From contig JAQVVR010000002.1 of assembly GCA_028698875.1 (NCBI GenBank), forward strand, positions 62,001 to 126,000: DNA of 64,000 nt, in the 5' to 3' direction. The notes beneath the pieces are model-generated. The model saw only the letters and a list, made by a program, of their open reading frames with translations. It was not told the origin of the DNA and ran no database searches. Origin of the DNA: Candidatus Izemoplasmatales bacterium. Lineage in GTDB: Bacteria; Bacillota_I; Bacilli_A; Izemoplasmatales; Hujiaoplasmataceae. Position numbers and translations under genes: made by a program. Of this stretch, positions 26,712 through 35,536 are shown piece after piece (position 1 is the first letter of the stretch; the number at the start of each line of letters is the position of its first letter).

Positions 26712-28013
26712 TTGGAACACATCCGCATTGCCAATGATTGGTTTAAACTCGATAATGCTGCAAAAATATTTCCAGCAATATCGACTAAAAAAGAAACAAA
26801 TACTTTTCGGGTTCGGATTGATTTGATTGAGACGGTCGATATAGATCTCTTGCAACAAGCAATAAACTTGATATTGGAACGATACCCGATGTTTAAAGTG
26901 CGCTTGAAAAGCGGCTTTTTTTGGAATTATTTGGATTACAACGAACGACCATTTGTTATTTTACCGTTACCCCAACGTGTTTGTGGTAGTTTAAGTCCTA
27001 AAGAACACAATGGTTATCTTTTCCAAATCTACTACTGGAATAAATCCATCATTTTGGAAATGTTTCACTCTTTAGCCGATGGCAGTGGTGCTTTTGCGTT
27101 AATCAAATCGCTTCTTTATCAGTATATGCTCTTAAAGGGATTAAAAATATCTCCCGACAATATGATTTTAACACGTGACAGTTTACCAACGGTTGAAGAA
27201 TATGAGGATAGTAATCTAACTTATTATGATCCGCATAATCACAAACACGTTCCTGAAGAAAAAGCCTTTCTGATTAAAGGAACACCAATCTCTGATGGTA
27301 ACATCGGACTAATTTCCGCCACAATCTCTACCAAAGATATGATGGATTTAGCACGAACTTATCAAGCGAGCGTCACTGAATATTTAACGGCTTTAATGCT
27401 TCATACGATTTATATCACTCAAATTCAGTACCGTGAGCATTTGAAGCAAAATCAAAAGCCAGTCAAAATCTTTGTGCCAGTTAACTTACGGAAACATTTC
27501 CCCTCCCATTCGCTCCGCAATTTCACAAACTTTGTAAAATCAGGGATGGTGATGAATCGTTCCGACATTTCTTTTGAAGAAATCCTTATTGAAACCAAAA
27601 AACAATTTGCCCATGGTTTACAAAAATCCGAGCTTATACGGAAAATGAGTGAAAATGTATCGTTTGAAAAAAATGTTTTGTTACGGGCCACACCATATTT
27701 TCTCAAAAAATTCGTGCTTAAAATCGGATATAACATGATGGGGTTATTATTAAACACATTGAGTTTTTCCAACTTGGGTAAAATTGATTTTCCTGAATCA
27801 ATGCAACCCCATATTGATAAAATATCGGTTGGAGTCTATTCGGGGCATTATAACACGGTTAATTTTGGGGTTGTGACATATAAGGACAAATTTTCAATGA
27901 CATTTACCCGTTCAATTGTGGAAACGACGATTGAACGAGAATTTTTCCGTCACTTTACCGCCAAAGGCATTCATATGACCTTAGAAAGCAATTTTGTGGA
28001 GGAATATCGATGA
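26712..28013 (+). CDS. Condensation-fold acyltransferase (alcohol acetyltransferase/PapA-like)
   Basis: The 433-residue protein has the HxxxDG active-site motif in MFHSLADGSGAFA (about residue 115) and a DFGNV-like region near NTVNFGVVTYKDK, typical of the chloramphenicol-acetyltransferase-like fold used by alcohol acetyltransferases and condensation domains. The acceptor is unknown. The start is TTG 26712 with AAGGGCGG upstream. The following gene overlaps by 4 bases and encodes a DUF6320-like zinc-ribbon membrane protein, a recurrent partner in Bacillota as I recall it. Together they may modify a lipid or envelope alcohol (inference). Confidence 0.75.
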   Translation: MEHIRIANDWFKLDNAAKIFPAISTKKETNTFRVRIDLIETVDIDLLQQAINLILERYPMFKVRLKSGFFWNYLDYNERPFVILPLPQRVCGSLSPKEHNGYLFQIYYWNKSIILEMFHSLADGSGAFALIKSLLYQYMLLKGLKISPDNMILTRDSLPTVEEYEDSNLTYYDPHNHKHVPEEKAFLIKGTPISDGNIGLISATISTKDMMDLARTYQASVTEYLTALMLHTIYITQIQYREHLKQNQKPVKIFVPVNLRKHFPSHSLRNFTNFVKSGMVMNRSDISFEEILIETKKQFAHGLQKSELIRKMSENVSFEKNVLLRATPYFLKKFVLKIGYNMMGLLLNTLSFSNLGKIDFPESMQPHIDKISVGVYSGHYNTVNFGVVTYKDKFSMTFTRSIVETTIEREFFRHFTAKGIHMTLESNFVEEYR

Positions 28014-28690
28014 AATATTGTGATAAATGCCACGTTGATGTACTAACAAATCAAAAATACTGTCCGCTTTGCCATCAGGTGCTTCAAGGCGAGCATGATG
28101 ATACCTGGATTGAACCATACCCGAAGTTTATTCCGCTGCGTCGGGAAATTTTGCCACTAACAAAAAAAATTATTTTGTTTATCACTATTGTAGCGATTGT
28201 TACCCTATTGGTTATAAATCTAACCGTTTGGGAAGGCAAATTATGGAGTTTAATTCCCATTGGATCAATTTTATATGTATTTATGATTGTTCGTTATGGG
28301 GTTTTGTCCCGGCAAAATATTGCGTTCAAATTAGCGCTTTTAACAACGGTTTTGATATTACTTCTCAATATGATCGACCAACAATTTACCGAAGACGGAT
28401 ACAAGGGATGGGCAATAAATTATGTCACTCCTCTAGCACTGCTTTCGTGTAATGTTGCTATATCTGCCATTATTTGGATTCGAAGAATTGACTTTCGGGA
28501 TTACATTTTTTACTTATTGGCGATTATGGTTTTTTCTTTAGTTCCCATTATTCTTTGTTTATTCAATATTATCACAGTTGCTTGGCCATCAATCGCTGCA
28601 TTAGGACTTGCTATATTTATCTTGCTTATCATTGTCTTTTTCTTTCCCAAATCCATCAAAGATGAAATAAAAAAACGATTCCATCTATAA
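28010..28690 (+). CDS. Zinc-ribbon membrane protein, DUF6320-like
   Basis: The 226-residue protein starts with a zinc ribbon (YCDKCHVDVLTNQKYCPLCH, four cysteines) followed by about six hydrophobic segments. Its start overlaps the acyltransferase stop, so the two proteins are probably made together. The family is uncharacterised; a role as membrane anchor or substrate channel for the acyltransferase is only a guess. A 12-base gap separates it from nagA. Confidence 0.75.
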   Translation: MKYCDKCHVDVLTNQKYCPLCHQVLQGEHDDTWIEPYPKFIPLRREILPLTKKIILFITIVAIVTLLVINLTVWEGKLWSLIPIGSILYVFMIVRYGVLSRQNIAFKLALLTTVLILLLNMIDQQFTEDGYKGWAINYVTPLALLSCNVAISAIIWIRRIDFRDYIFYLLAIMVFSLVPIILCLFNIITVAWPSIAALGLAIFILLIIVFFFPKSIKDEIKKRFHL

Positions 28691-28702
28691 GGGAGGCTAT
28701 CA

Positions 28703-29857
28703 ATGCGGTCTATCATCAGAAACGGCTCTTTGATTTTACCATCCACCATCATAAAAGCCGATTTGCTAATTGAAGACGGCATCATCCGTTCTCTTGATGC
28801 AAATGAACTTATGGCTGATGAAATTATCGAAGCTTCAGGATATTTCGTTGCCCCTGGCTTTGTTGACATTCATATTCATGGCGGCGGTGGCCACGATTTT
28901 ATGGAAGCTTCGCTTGAAGCCTTTGTGGCAATCACCGAATATCATTTAGCACACGGCTCAACATCATTAGTTCCCACTGCCGTGTCAGCTTCATTTTCTG
29001 ATCAGGTTTCTTTTCTGTCTGCGTATCAAAATGCTGTCGACGCGGATATAATTCGGGTTCGTATGCTTGGTGCTCACATGGAGGGTCCATATTTATCTGA
29101 AAATAAAAAAGGGGCTCACGATCCGTGTTTGTTAAAAAACCCAAATCGTGATGAATATCAGACTTTGATCGCTGATTTCCCCTTTATCAAACGGTGGACT
29201 ATTGCTTGTGAACTACCTGGGGCTTTAGCAATGGGAGATTATTTATATGACCGTAATATAAATGCTTCCATCGGCCATTCAAATGCCTTTGGTCATCAAA
29301 TTACTGACGCTATGCAACACGGATTTACGAGCGTAACTCATTTATATAATGCCACCTCAAACGCTGAAGAGTTCGAAGGCAAAAAAGCGGCGGGAATAGT
29401 TGAAACCGCTTTGTTGGAAAATGATTTATTTGTTGAAATCATTGGTGATTTACAACACGTTCCTGCAGAGATGATTTGGCTGACATATAAGAATAAAACA
29501 AGTGATAAAATGATCTTGGTTTCTGATTGCCTGAGTCCGGCGGGAATGCCAAAAGGAATATATCATTTGGGCAACAACTCCGGGTTTAAGATTGAAGTTG
29601 GTGAAGCTGTGTATCTTGCAGGAACCAAAAAATTGGCAGGAAGTGTTGCTTCAGGGGATATTTTGTTACATAATGCAATCAAAATCGGGATTCCGATTAC
29701 CGAAGCGGTAAAGATGTTAACATTGACACCGGCCAAATTACTTGGGTTTGATAAATTAGTCGGATCATTAGAGATAGGGAAAGCGGCCGATATTATCATC
29801 TTTGATGAAGATATTGACATCAAACATTTATTTTGTAATGGAAAAAAGATTAAATAA
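28703..29857 (+). CDS. nagA: N-acetylglucosamine-6-phosphate deacetylase
   Basis: The 384-residue amidohydrolase has the HIHGGGGHDFME metal motif, GAHMEGPYLS, GHSNA and the catalytic Asp in VSDCLSPAG. It converts GlcNAc-6-phosphate to glucosamine-6-phosphate and acetate for amino-sugar use or wall recycling. GGGAGG precedes the start. No nagB or PTS gene is adjacent; the gene may be read with the upstream acyltransferase pair. A bidirectional terminator follows. Confidence 0.95.
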   Translation: MRSIIRNGSLILPSTIIKADLLIEDGIIRSLDANELMADEIIEASGYFVAPGFVDIHIHGGGGHDFMEASLEAFVAITEYHLAHGSTSLVPTAVSASFSDQVSFLSAYQNAVDADIIRVRMLGAHMEGPYLSENKKGAHDPCLLKNPNRDEYQTLIADFPFIKRWTIACELPGALAMGDYLYDRNINASIGHSNAFGHQITDAMQHGFTSVTHLYNATSNAEEFEGKKAAGIVETALLENDLFVEIIGDLQHVPAEMIWLTYKNKTSDKMILVSDCLSPAGMPKGIYHLGNNSGFKIEVGEAVYLAGTKKLAGSVASGDILLHNAIKIGIPITEAVKMLTLTPAKLLGFDKLVGSLEIGKAADIIIFDEDIDIKHLFCNGKKIK

Positions 29858-29860
29858 AAA

Positions 29861-29893
29861 AAGAGCGTTGCCGAGTTGGCAACGCTTAATTTT
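29861..29893. terminator. Bidirectional terminator between nagA and the RluA-family gene
   Basis: AGCGTTGCC (29864-29872) pairs with GGCAACGCT (29878-29886); an A run lies on the left and a T run on the right, so it works for both convergent genes. Its right arm overlaps the stop codon of the minus-strand gene. Confidence 0.9.
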
Positions 29894-30800
29894 TTTTAAG
29901 ATATTGAAGCCAAGAAACATCATCATTTTCAATTACTTTCCCATTTAAATATGCTAAAGGACTCAATGGGTCAGGAATCATGAAGACCAATTTATATGAA
30001 CGAAGGGCTTGTTTTAAAAGCCCATAACGTTTGTTTATGCCTTCATTGCCATATAATGGATCACCCAATACTGGATGATCAACAAATGCTAGGTGTGCCC
30101 GAATTTGATGGGTTTTTCCGGTAATCAGTTCAACTTCGAGCCAAGACAAACCATTACCTTCTTTAATAACGGTATATCTGGTAATAATTTCCTGTGCTTT
30201 TGGAAGCATGGTAGCACTAACGCGGACTAAAGCACTGACCTCATCTTTTAATAAATAAGCATGTAGTTCCGCATTTGGTTTATCAAAATAGCCCACCGCC
30301 AAACAATGATAATATTTATGAATTAAGTTTTTATATGCGGCATCGTTTAGTTCTTGAGTTGAGTGAATATCTTTACCAACAAGAAGTAACCCTGAAGTGT
30401 TAAAATCTAAGCGATTGACTAAGGAATAAGTTCCAATCGGAACGTTTTTTTGTTTTGATAGCATCGTCAATAAGTCTGATTCATGCAAAGATCCGTCGGG
30501 GTGCGATAATATGCCTTCTGGTTTATCAACTACAAGGAGTTTCTGATCTTCATAGACTATGGGGATCAAACTGGTTTTTTGGACACTTTTATCAAAATAT
30601 TTATCATCAATATAAAATGTGATTTGATCGTTTTCAAAGATGATCTCCTTACCGGTTTGAACGTGCACACCATTGATTTTAAAACATTTTTTGCGTAGAT
30701 ATTGATAATAAAGGGGCTTGGCAATTGATGAAAACCGTTTGGTAATATAATATTCAAACGTATTACCTGAATCAAGTTTGTCAATAATAACAGTATGCAT
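29886..30800 (-). CDS. RluA-family pseudouridine synthase
   Basis: The 304-residue protein has the catalytic motif VNRLDFNTSGLLLVGKD with its Asp, and the C-terminal motif GKTHQIRAHLAFVDHPVLGD. An N-terminal S4-like region is present (FKINGVHVQTGKE). It isomerises uridine in rRNA or tRNA; the exact target is not predictable. The ribosome binding site AAGGAGGTGATTG is essentially a full complement to the 16S rRNA end, so expression should be efficient. It is transcribed alone from a clear minus-strand promoter. Confidence 0.92.
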   Translation of the reverse strand: MHTVIIDKLDSGNTFEYYITKRFSSIAKPLYYQYLRKKCFKINGVHVQTGKEIIFENDQITFYIDDKYFDKSVQKTSLIPIVYEDQKLLVVDKPEGILSHPDGSLHESDLLTMLSKQKNVPIGTYSLVNRLDFNTSGLLLVGKDIHSTQELNDAAYKNLIHKYYHCLAVGYFDKPNAELHAYLLKDEVSALVRVSATMLPKAQEIITRYTVIKEGNGLSWLEVELITGKTHQIRAHLAFVDHPVLGDPLYGNEGINKRYGLLKQALRSYKLVFMIPDPLSPLAYLNGKVIENDDVSWLQYLKKN

Positions 30801-30823
30801 TCAATCACCTCCTTATTGCTTCT

Positions 30824-30852
30824 ATTATATGAGAATTATGATGAGAATGCAA
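30824..30852 (-). promoter_or_regulatory. Sigma-A promoter of the RluA-family gene (minus strand)
   Basis: On the minus strand TTGCAT (30852-30847) and TATAAT (30829-30824) are 17 bases apart. Confidence 0.75.
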
Positions 30853-30930
30853 TGAATAAACCCAGTGAGTCGGTTATGAAAATAATGCAAACCTCTTTTT
30901 TGGTTTTTTATGGTCGCATTCAAATTCGTG

Positions 30931-30939
30931 TGTTATAAT
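30931..30939 (+). promoter_or_regulatory. Extended -10 promoter element
   Basis: TGTTATAAT precedes the guanylate kinase-like gene by about 30 bases; -35 not evident. Confidence 0.6.
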
Positions 30940-30969
30940 TAACATTGAAAATATGAAAGGGTGATATGG

Positions 30970-31563
30970 ATGTTAATTCTTGTTGGGCCCAGCGCTTCGG
31001 GAAAGACGGAGTCAGCCAAAATCATGATCAATCGTTACCCCATTTCTCGAGTGGTGACCTGTACGACACGACCAAAACGGGTTAATGAGATTGATGGGTT
31101 TGATTATCATTTTGTTTCAGATGCCCAATTCATGAATTTATTGAAGCATAATTATTTTGCGGAAACAGCCGTATATAATGGATATTGTTATGGAACACCG
31201 CTCAATGAATTGCGTGATGATAAATTAATTATTTTAGAACCACAAGGGTTAAAATCCTTTTTAGCACTTAAAATGTGCAAAATCGTTGCCATTTTTCTGA
31301 AGACCAAGGAAGAAACCCGAATTCAGCGAATGGAAAGCCGCAAAGATCTTCCCGCTGATATTAAGCGACGAATCGCTGCAGACCGGATAGAATTCGATGC
31401 AGATAAAATCGTTGGCCTCGACCTTACGATTGATACTTCGGAAATCTCGCTTTCTGACCTTGCCGACTGTATTTTTGTCAACTATCGCAAAATATTAACG
31501 GAAAAAACGGATGGTTACGAGCAGATATCTTTATTCAGCCAAAACAACGATGAGCATTGTTGA
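30970..31563 (+). CDS. Guanylate kinase-like protein
   Basis: I chose ATG 30970 (197 residues), with AGGGTGAT 5 bases upstream; GTG 30961 overlaps that site. The P-loop LVGPSASGKTESA and the GMP-site region VTCTTRPKR with GFDYHFVS match guanylate kinases. The lid region RKDLPADIKRRIAADRIEF is also present. It phosphorylates GMP to GDP or belongs to a close paralogue group; a second guanylate kinase elsewhere cannot be excluded. It stands alone before the thioredoxin genes. Confidence 0.88.
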   Translation: MLILVGPSASGKTESAKIMINRYPISRVVTCTTRPKRVNEIDGFDYHFVSDAQFMNLLKHNYFAETAVYNGYCYGTPLNELRDDKLIILEPQGLKSFLALKMCKIVAIFLKTKEETRIQRMESRKDLPADIKRRIAADRIEFDADKIVGLDLTIDTSEISLSDLADCIFVNYRKILTEKTDGYEQISLFSQNNDEHC

Positions 31564-31640
31564 GCATATTATTAGATATTGCTGGCAAGAATGGGTATAA
31601 TGGATTTGCAATAAATAATTATTCTTAGGAGGATAAAAAT

Positions 31641-31952
31641 ATGGCAATAGAAATTACTGATAGTAACTTTAAAACTGAAGTGTTAGATTCAAAACTCCCA
31701 GTCATCGTTGACTTTTGGGCACCATGGTGCCGACCCTGTATGATGCTTGGACCCACCATTTTAGAAATCGCTGAAGAATTAGAAGGCAAAGTCAAAGTTG
31801 GCAAACTCAATGTTGACAATTCTGAAACCATCGCCAGACGTTATAGTGTTTCATCGATTCCGACAGTAATATTGTTTAAAGATGGCGCTATCGTAAAAAA
31901 AGTCGTTGGCTTGATGCGCAAAGAAGACTTGTTACATAATTTAGGATTATAA
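31641..31952 (+). CDS. trxA: Thioredoxin
   Basis: The 103-residue protein has the redox motif W29-C30-R31-P32-C33, a variant of WCGPC, and the cis-proline region SIPTVILFKDG. It is a general disulfide reductant. AGGAGG precedes ATG 31641, and a TATAAT at 31596-31601 is a probable -10 box. The reductase gene starts 3 bases after its stop, so the pair is an operon. Confidence 0.96.
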   Translation: MAIEITDSNFKTEVLDSKLPVIVDFWAPWCRPCMMLGPTILEIAEELEGKVKVGKLNVDNSETIARRYSVSSIPTVILFKDGAIVKKVVGLMRKEDLLHNLGL

Positions 31953-31955
31953 CTC

Positions 31956-32813
31956 ATGTTTGATGTCATTGTCGTTGGCGGTGGTCCTGCCGGCATCTCC
32001 TCAGCCATTTATTTGAAGCGGTTTAAATTAGATGTATTGGTACTGATGAAAGATTTTGGAGCGCTTGACAAAACCGACCATATCGAGAACTATTATGGCT
32101 TTCCTAACCCGGTATCCGGAAGACAAATCGTTGAAAACGGATTGAGCCAAGCCAGCCGATTAGGCATCGAAATTCGTAACGAAGAAGTACTAAATATCGA
32201 TAAAACAGAGTTATTTGTTATCAAAACTAATCGAAATGAATATGAAGCTAAAACTGTTTTGCTTGCGACCGGATCCAGTCGGGTTAATCTACGAATACCT
32301 GGGTTTTCCGATTTTGTTGGGAAAGGCATTTCCTATTGCGCAATTTGTGATGGGTTCTTGTATCGCAAGCAAACGATAGCCATTCTGGGCGAAGGCGAAT
32401 TTATGGCTGAAGAACTCGAGGTTTTGCGCAATTTTAGTTCCGACTTATACGTGTTTACCAATGGATTACCTCTTTCCGTAAAAGTAGAAGGCACTAAAAT
32501 TATTACTGATCCAATTACCGGTTTTATTGGTGACGAAGTAGTAAATACTATTGTGACTGACAAAGCTAGTTACCCGGTTAATGCCGTGTTTGTGGCTATA
32601 GGTACACCTTCAGCTACTGATTTTGCTTTACGCATGGGGGCTTTTGTCGATAACAATATGATAGCGGTCAATGATAAGTATATGACCAATATTCCTGGGC
32701 TGTTCGCAGCCGGTGATTGTATTGGGGGACTATCTCAGATTGCAAAAGCAGTAGCTGATGGGGCGGAAGCCGCTTTAGCGATAAACAAATATATCCATTC
32801 GAAAACGTCTTGA
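31956..32813 (+). CDS. Thioredoxin reductase-like flavoprotein, probably not NADPH-dependent
   Basis: The 285-residue protein is shorter than usual TrxB (about 305-320). It keeps the FAD motif VIVVGGGPAGISSA, the redox pair C128-A-I-C131-D and the second FAD motif GLFAAGDCIGG. In the NADPH domain, the usual GGGxxA is replaced by GEGEFMA (145-151), and no HRRxxxR motif follows (it reads YVFTNGLPLS). These losses resemble the ferredoxin-dependent flavin thioredoxin reductases known from clostridia. It is coupled to trxA. Reduction by ferredoxin would fit an organism with an Rnf complex (inference). Confidence 0.85.
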   Translation: MFDVIVVGGGPAGISSAIYLKRFKLDVLVLMKDFGALDKTDHIENYYGFPNPVSGRQIVENGLSQASRLGIEIRNEEVLNIDKTELFVIKTNRNEYEAKTVLLATGSSRVNLRIPGFSDFVGKGISYCAICDGFLYRKQTIAILGEGEFMAEELEVLRNFSSDLYVFTNGLPLSVKVEGTKIITDPITGFIGDEVVNTIVTDKASYPVNAVFVAIGTPSATDFALRMGAFVDNNMIAVNDKYMTNIPGLFAAGDCIGGLSQIAKAVADGAEAALAINKYIHSKTS

Positions 32814-32830
32814 TTGTCAAGGCGTTTTTT
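32803..32830 (+). terminator. Rho-independent terminator
   Basis: AAACGTCTTGA (32803-32813) pairs with TCAAGGCGTTT (32817-32827) around a 3-base loop, followed by T residues. The left arm contains the reductase stop codon. Confidence 0.85.
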
Positions 32831-32872
32831 TGTAGCAAGTTTTGGATTACAAAACGCAAATATCTTATGGTG

Positions 32873-32881
32873 TGATATAAT
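32873..32881 (+). promoter_or_regulatory. Extended -10 promoter element
   Basis: TGATATAAT about 30 bases before the chorismate mutase start. Confidence 0.6.
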
Positions 32882-32910
32882 TATCTTAGTATAATTTAAA
32901 GGAGAACATC

Positions 32911-33195
32911 ATGGACGAATTACCCGTTTTAAGAAACCAAATTGATGAAATTGATCAAAAAATGCAAGAACTGTTCATCAAAAGGATGGAAATCGTAGCA
33001 GCGATCTCTGAATTTAAAATGGCAAATGATCGATCGGTTTATGATCATACACGAGAAACCGAGATAATCCAAAGAAATGTAACTCGCATTAAGGATTCCC
33101 CGTATGCGCCTTATTATCAGCGAATGCTGGAAAGTATCCTTGATGAGTCAAAACGGTATCAAAAAGCCATCATTATAGGGAGCACAACGTTATGA
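32911..33195 (+). CDS. Chorismate mutase (AroQ type)
   Basis: The 94-residue all-helical protein starts with LRNQIDEIDQKMQELFIKRM, the typical AroQ helix 1, and carries later conserved residues in YDHTRETEII. It converts chorismate to prephenate. It is a free-standing domain, not fused to prephenate dehydratase or DAHP synthase. AAAGGAG precedes the ATG. The threonine aldolase gene overlaps its stop by 4 bases; no other aromatic pathway gene is nearby. Confidence 0.88.
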   Translation: MDELPVLRNQIDEIDQKMQELFIKRMEIVAAISEFKMANDRSVYDHTRETEIIQRNVTRIKDSPYAPYYQRMLESILDESKRYQKAIIIGSTTL

Positions 33196-34205
33196 GATAT
33201 ATTGATTTACGCAGTGACACTGTCACGGAACCCACCGAAGAAATGCGACAGGCCATCTTAAACTGTGAAGTTGGCGATGATGTCTTTGAAGATGATCCAA
33301 CCACCAATCGTTTAGAAGCTTTGGCAGCACAAATGTTAAAGAAAGAAGCGGCTATATTTGTCCCTTCGGGAACATTTTCCAACCAGTTAGCCATCTTTAC
33401 TCATGCGGATCGAGGTGATGAGGTCATTGTCGATCAAAACGCTCACATTGTAATCCATGAATCGGGAGCCTCTTCAATCATTGCTGGTGTTCAGTTGTTT
33501 ACTCTCGAAAGCAATAACGGCATCTGGGATTTGAATAAATTAGCTCAATCGATCAAAACCAAATCAACATTTACCGCCGGGACGAAGCTGATTTGCATGG
33601 AGAACGCCTATGGAGGAAGAGTTTTACCGCTTGCATATATGCAAAAAGTATATGCTTTGGCTAAATCCCGTGGTGTATTAGTGCATCTTGATGGTGCTAG
33701 AATATTCAATGCAGCATCTTTCCTAAATTGCGATGTCTCAGAATTGTCAGCCTGTGCTGATAGCGTCTCTGTTTGCCTTTCAAAAGGCCTATGTTCACCA
33801 ATTGGAACGGTTTTAGTTGGCTCAAAGTCATTCATTGACAGCGCTCGAAGAAAACGAAAAATCATGGGTGGTGGAATGCGACAAACGGGTATATTGACTG
33901 CTTGTGGCATTATCAGCTTGGAAAAAATGTCTAAACGACTTGGCATTGATCATGAGAATGCGAAGAGAATGGCATCTGGATTACGAGAAATAAAAGGACT
34001 TACTGTTGATGAAACACAACGCGATATCAATATCATATTTTTTGATATTGATGATGAACGTAAATATCATTTGTTAGCATACATGTATGAACATGGCGTC
34101 AAGATTGAACCATGGGAAGTGGGATTTAGATTTGTCACTCACAATGGCATCACTTGTGATGACGTTGATATAGTTGTCGCCTTGATGAAAGGATACTTTA
34201 ATTGA
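33192..34205 (+). CDS. ltaE: Low-specificity L-threonine aldolase
   Basis: The 337-residue fold-type I PLP enzyme has the N-terminal DLRSDTVTEPTEEMR, substrate-site histidine in DQNAHIVIHE, LDGARIFNAA and the PLP lysine in VCLSKGLCSPIG. It cleaves L-threonine or allo-threonine to glycine and acetaldehyde. The start overlaps the chorismate mutase stop (ATGA), and the NUDIX gene overlaps its end by 4 bases. Confidence 0.95.
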   Translation: MRYIDLRSDTVTEPTEEMRQAILNCEVGDDVFEDDPTTNRLEALAAQMLKKEAAIFVPSGTFSNQLAIFTHADRGDEVIVDQNAHIVIHESGASSIIAGVQLFTLESNNGIWDLNKLAQSIKTKSTFTAGTKLICMENAYGGRVLPLAYMQKVYALAKSRGVLVHLDGARIFNAASFLNCDVSELSACADSVSVCLSKGLCSPIGTVLVGSKSFIDSARRKRKIMGGGMRQTGILTACGIISLEKMSKRLGIDHENAKRMASGLREIKGLTVDETQRDINIIFFDIDDERKYHLLAYMYEHGVKIEPWEVGFRFVTHNGITCDDVDIVVALMKGYFN

Positions 34206-34717
34206 GAAAACTGCTTACTATCTTTCGACATTCTGGACTTGATTTGCACCAACCGACCCTTTATCGAAAAGCATACCGGGCCATTATTTTTCATGATGAT
34301 TTGGTTTTATTTATAAAATCCCAAAAATATGGAGAATATAAATTTCCCGGAGGCGGAAAGAACGATGCCGAACGGGCATTAGCAGTTTTAAAACGCGAAG
34401 TGCGCGAAGAGACCGGATATACAATTTATTCAAAAATCATTCCTTTTGGCTTGACAATGGAATATGCCAAGGATTTTGAGGGGAAATATGCGGTTTTTCA
34501 GCAAGAATCACGATACTATTTCTGTAGTGTCCATAAAAATATACAACCATTGGCTTTGGAATCATATGAAATTGAATATGGATATTTTCCTTGTTGGGTT
34601 ACATTACAAAATGCCATCGAGAATAATCAAAAGCTATTAAGCAATGATCGTATTCCTTGGAAAGAACGCGATACCGAAGTTATGATACTTTTAGCGAATG
34701 AAAGGAAATCATCATGA
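34202..34717 (+). CDS. NUDIX hydrolase
   Basis: The 171-residue protein contains a complete NUDIX box: FPGGGKNDAERALAVL followed by KREVREETGY. It hydrolyses a nucleoside diphosphate linked to another moiety; the substrate is unknown. The start is TTG 34202, in the overlap with the ltaE stop, and its end overlaps the next start (ATGA), making four coupled genes from chorismate mutase to the pseudouridine synthase. Confidence 0.88.
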   Translation: MRKLLTIFRHSGLDLHQPTLYRKAYRAIIFHDDLVLFIKSQKYGEYKFPGGGKNDAERALAVLKREVREETGYTIYSKIIPFGLTMEYAKDFEGKYAVFQQESRYYFCSVHKNIQPLALESYEIEYGYFPCWVTLQNAIENNQKLLSNDRIPWKERDTEVMILLANERKSS

Positions 34718-35427
34718 GAATCAATGTCTATATCAGTTCCACCGGTTTTTGTTCACGACGCGAGGCGGATCATTTAATTCAAAGCGGAAGAGTCATGATT
34801 AATGGTATGTATGCTCAGATTGGGTCTGATGTTTCTGATACTGATATCGTATCTATTGATGGAAAGACCATCGGCAAGCGGCCAAAAGCAATCTATATGG
34901 CATTTAATAAACCAGAAGGTGTCGAGTCAACAACCGATCAAGCAAAACCACACAATATCATTGATTATCTTCATTATCCAGAACGAATTTTTCCGATTGG
35001 CCGTCTCGATAAGGACTCCTCTGGATTGATTCTTTTAACTAACGATGGAATGATTGTAAATAAGATTCTTCGTAGCGAAAACGAACATGATAAGGAATAT
35101 GTCGTTGAACTTGATAATGATATTACCAATGAGTTTTTGATGACAATGGCTGCTGGGGTTAAAATATATAACCCCGCCCGGCACGAGTATACGATAACCA
35201 AACCTTGCAAGATTAAACAAATAGATACGCGGAAATTCACGATTATTTTAACCCAAGGATTAAATCGACAAATTCGTCGGATGACTAAGGAACTTGGATT
35301 TAATGTTCTGTACTTGCATCGGATTCGCATCATGAATATCAACTTAGGTAGTCTGCCTTTGGGAGAATATCGGTTTCTCATAAAGACAGAATTGGATCAA
35401 CTTTTGAGATCAATTGGTGGCAAGTAG
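34714..35427 (+). CDS. RsuA/RluF-family pseudouridine synthase
   Basis: The 237-residue protein has an N-terminal S4 domain (GFCSRREADHLIQSGRVMIN) and the catalytic motif IGRLDKDSSGLILLTNDG, which is the form found in RluF. It also has LNRQIRRMTKELGF near the C-terminus. It isomerises uridine in 23S rRNA. It is the last gene of the chorismate mutase operon. Confidence 0.9.
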   Translation: MRINVYISSTGFCSRREADHLIQSGRVMINGMYAQIGSDVSDTDIVSIDGKTIGKRPKAIYMAFNKPEGVESTTDQAKPHNIIDYLHYPERIFPIGRLDKDSSGLILLTNDGMIVNKILRSENEHDKEYVVELDNDITNEFLMTMAAGVKIYNPARHEYTITKPCKIKQIDTRKFTIILTQGLNRQIRRMTKELGFNVLYLHRIRIMNINLGSLPLGEYRFLIKTELDQLLRSIGGK

Positions 35428-35474
35428 TTTTCATAATCGTACTTTCTTTTGAACATGTTTATTAAATGGATGTG

Positions 35475-35493
35475 ATGTGATATAATATCACAT
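35475..35493 (+). promoter_or_regulatory. 19-bp palindrome overlapping the rnf promoter
   Basis: ATGTGATAT and ATATCACAT flank a central A, a perfect palindrome. It contains an extended -10 element TGATATAAT (35478-35486), and no -35 is visible at the expected position. TGTGA-N7-TCACA resembles Rex and Crp/Fnr sites but is one base longer than both. It is a good candidate operator for redox or energy control of the rnf operon. Part of the left arm is explained by the extended -10 consensus, so symmetry alone is moderate evidence. Confidence 0.6.
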
Positions 35494-35536
35494 GGTTTTT
35501 TGGGCAATATGAAAAGATGAGGAGGAACAGCATTCT

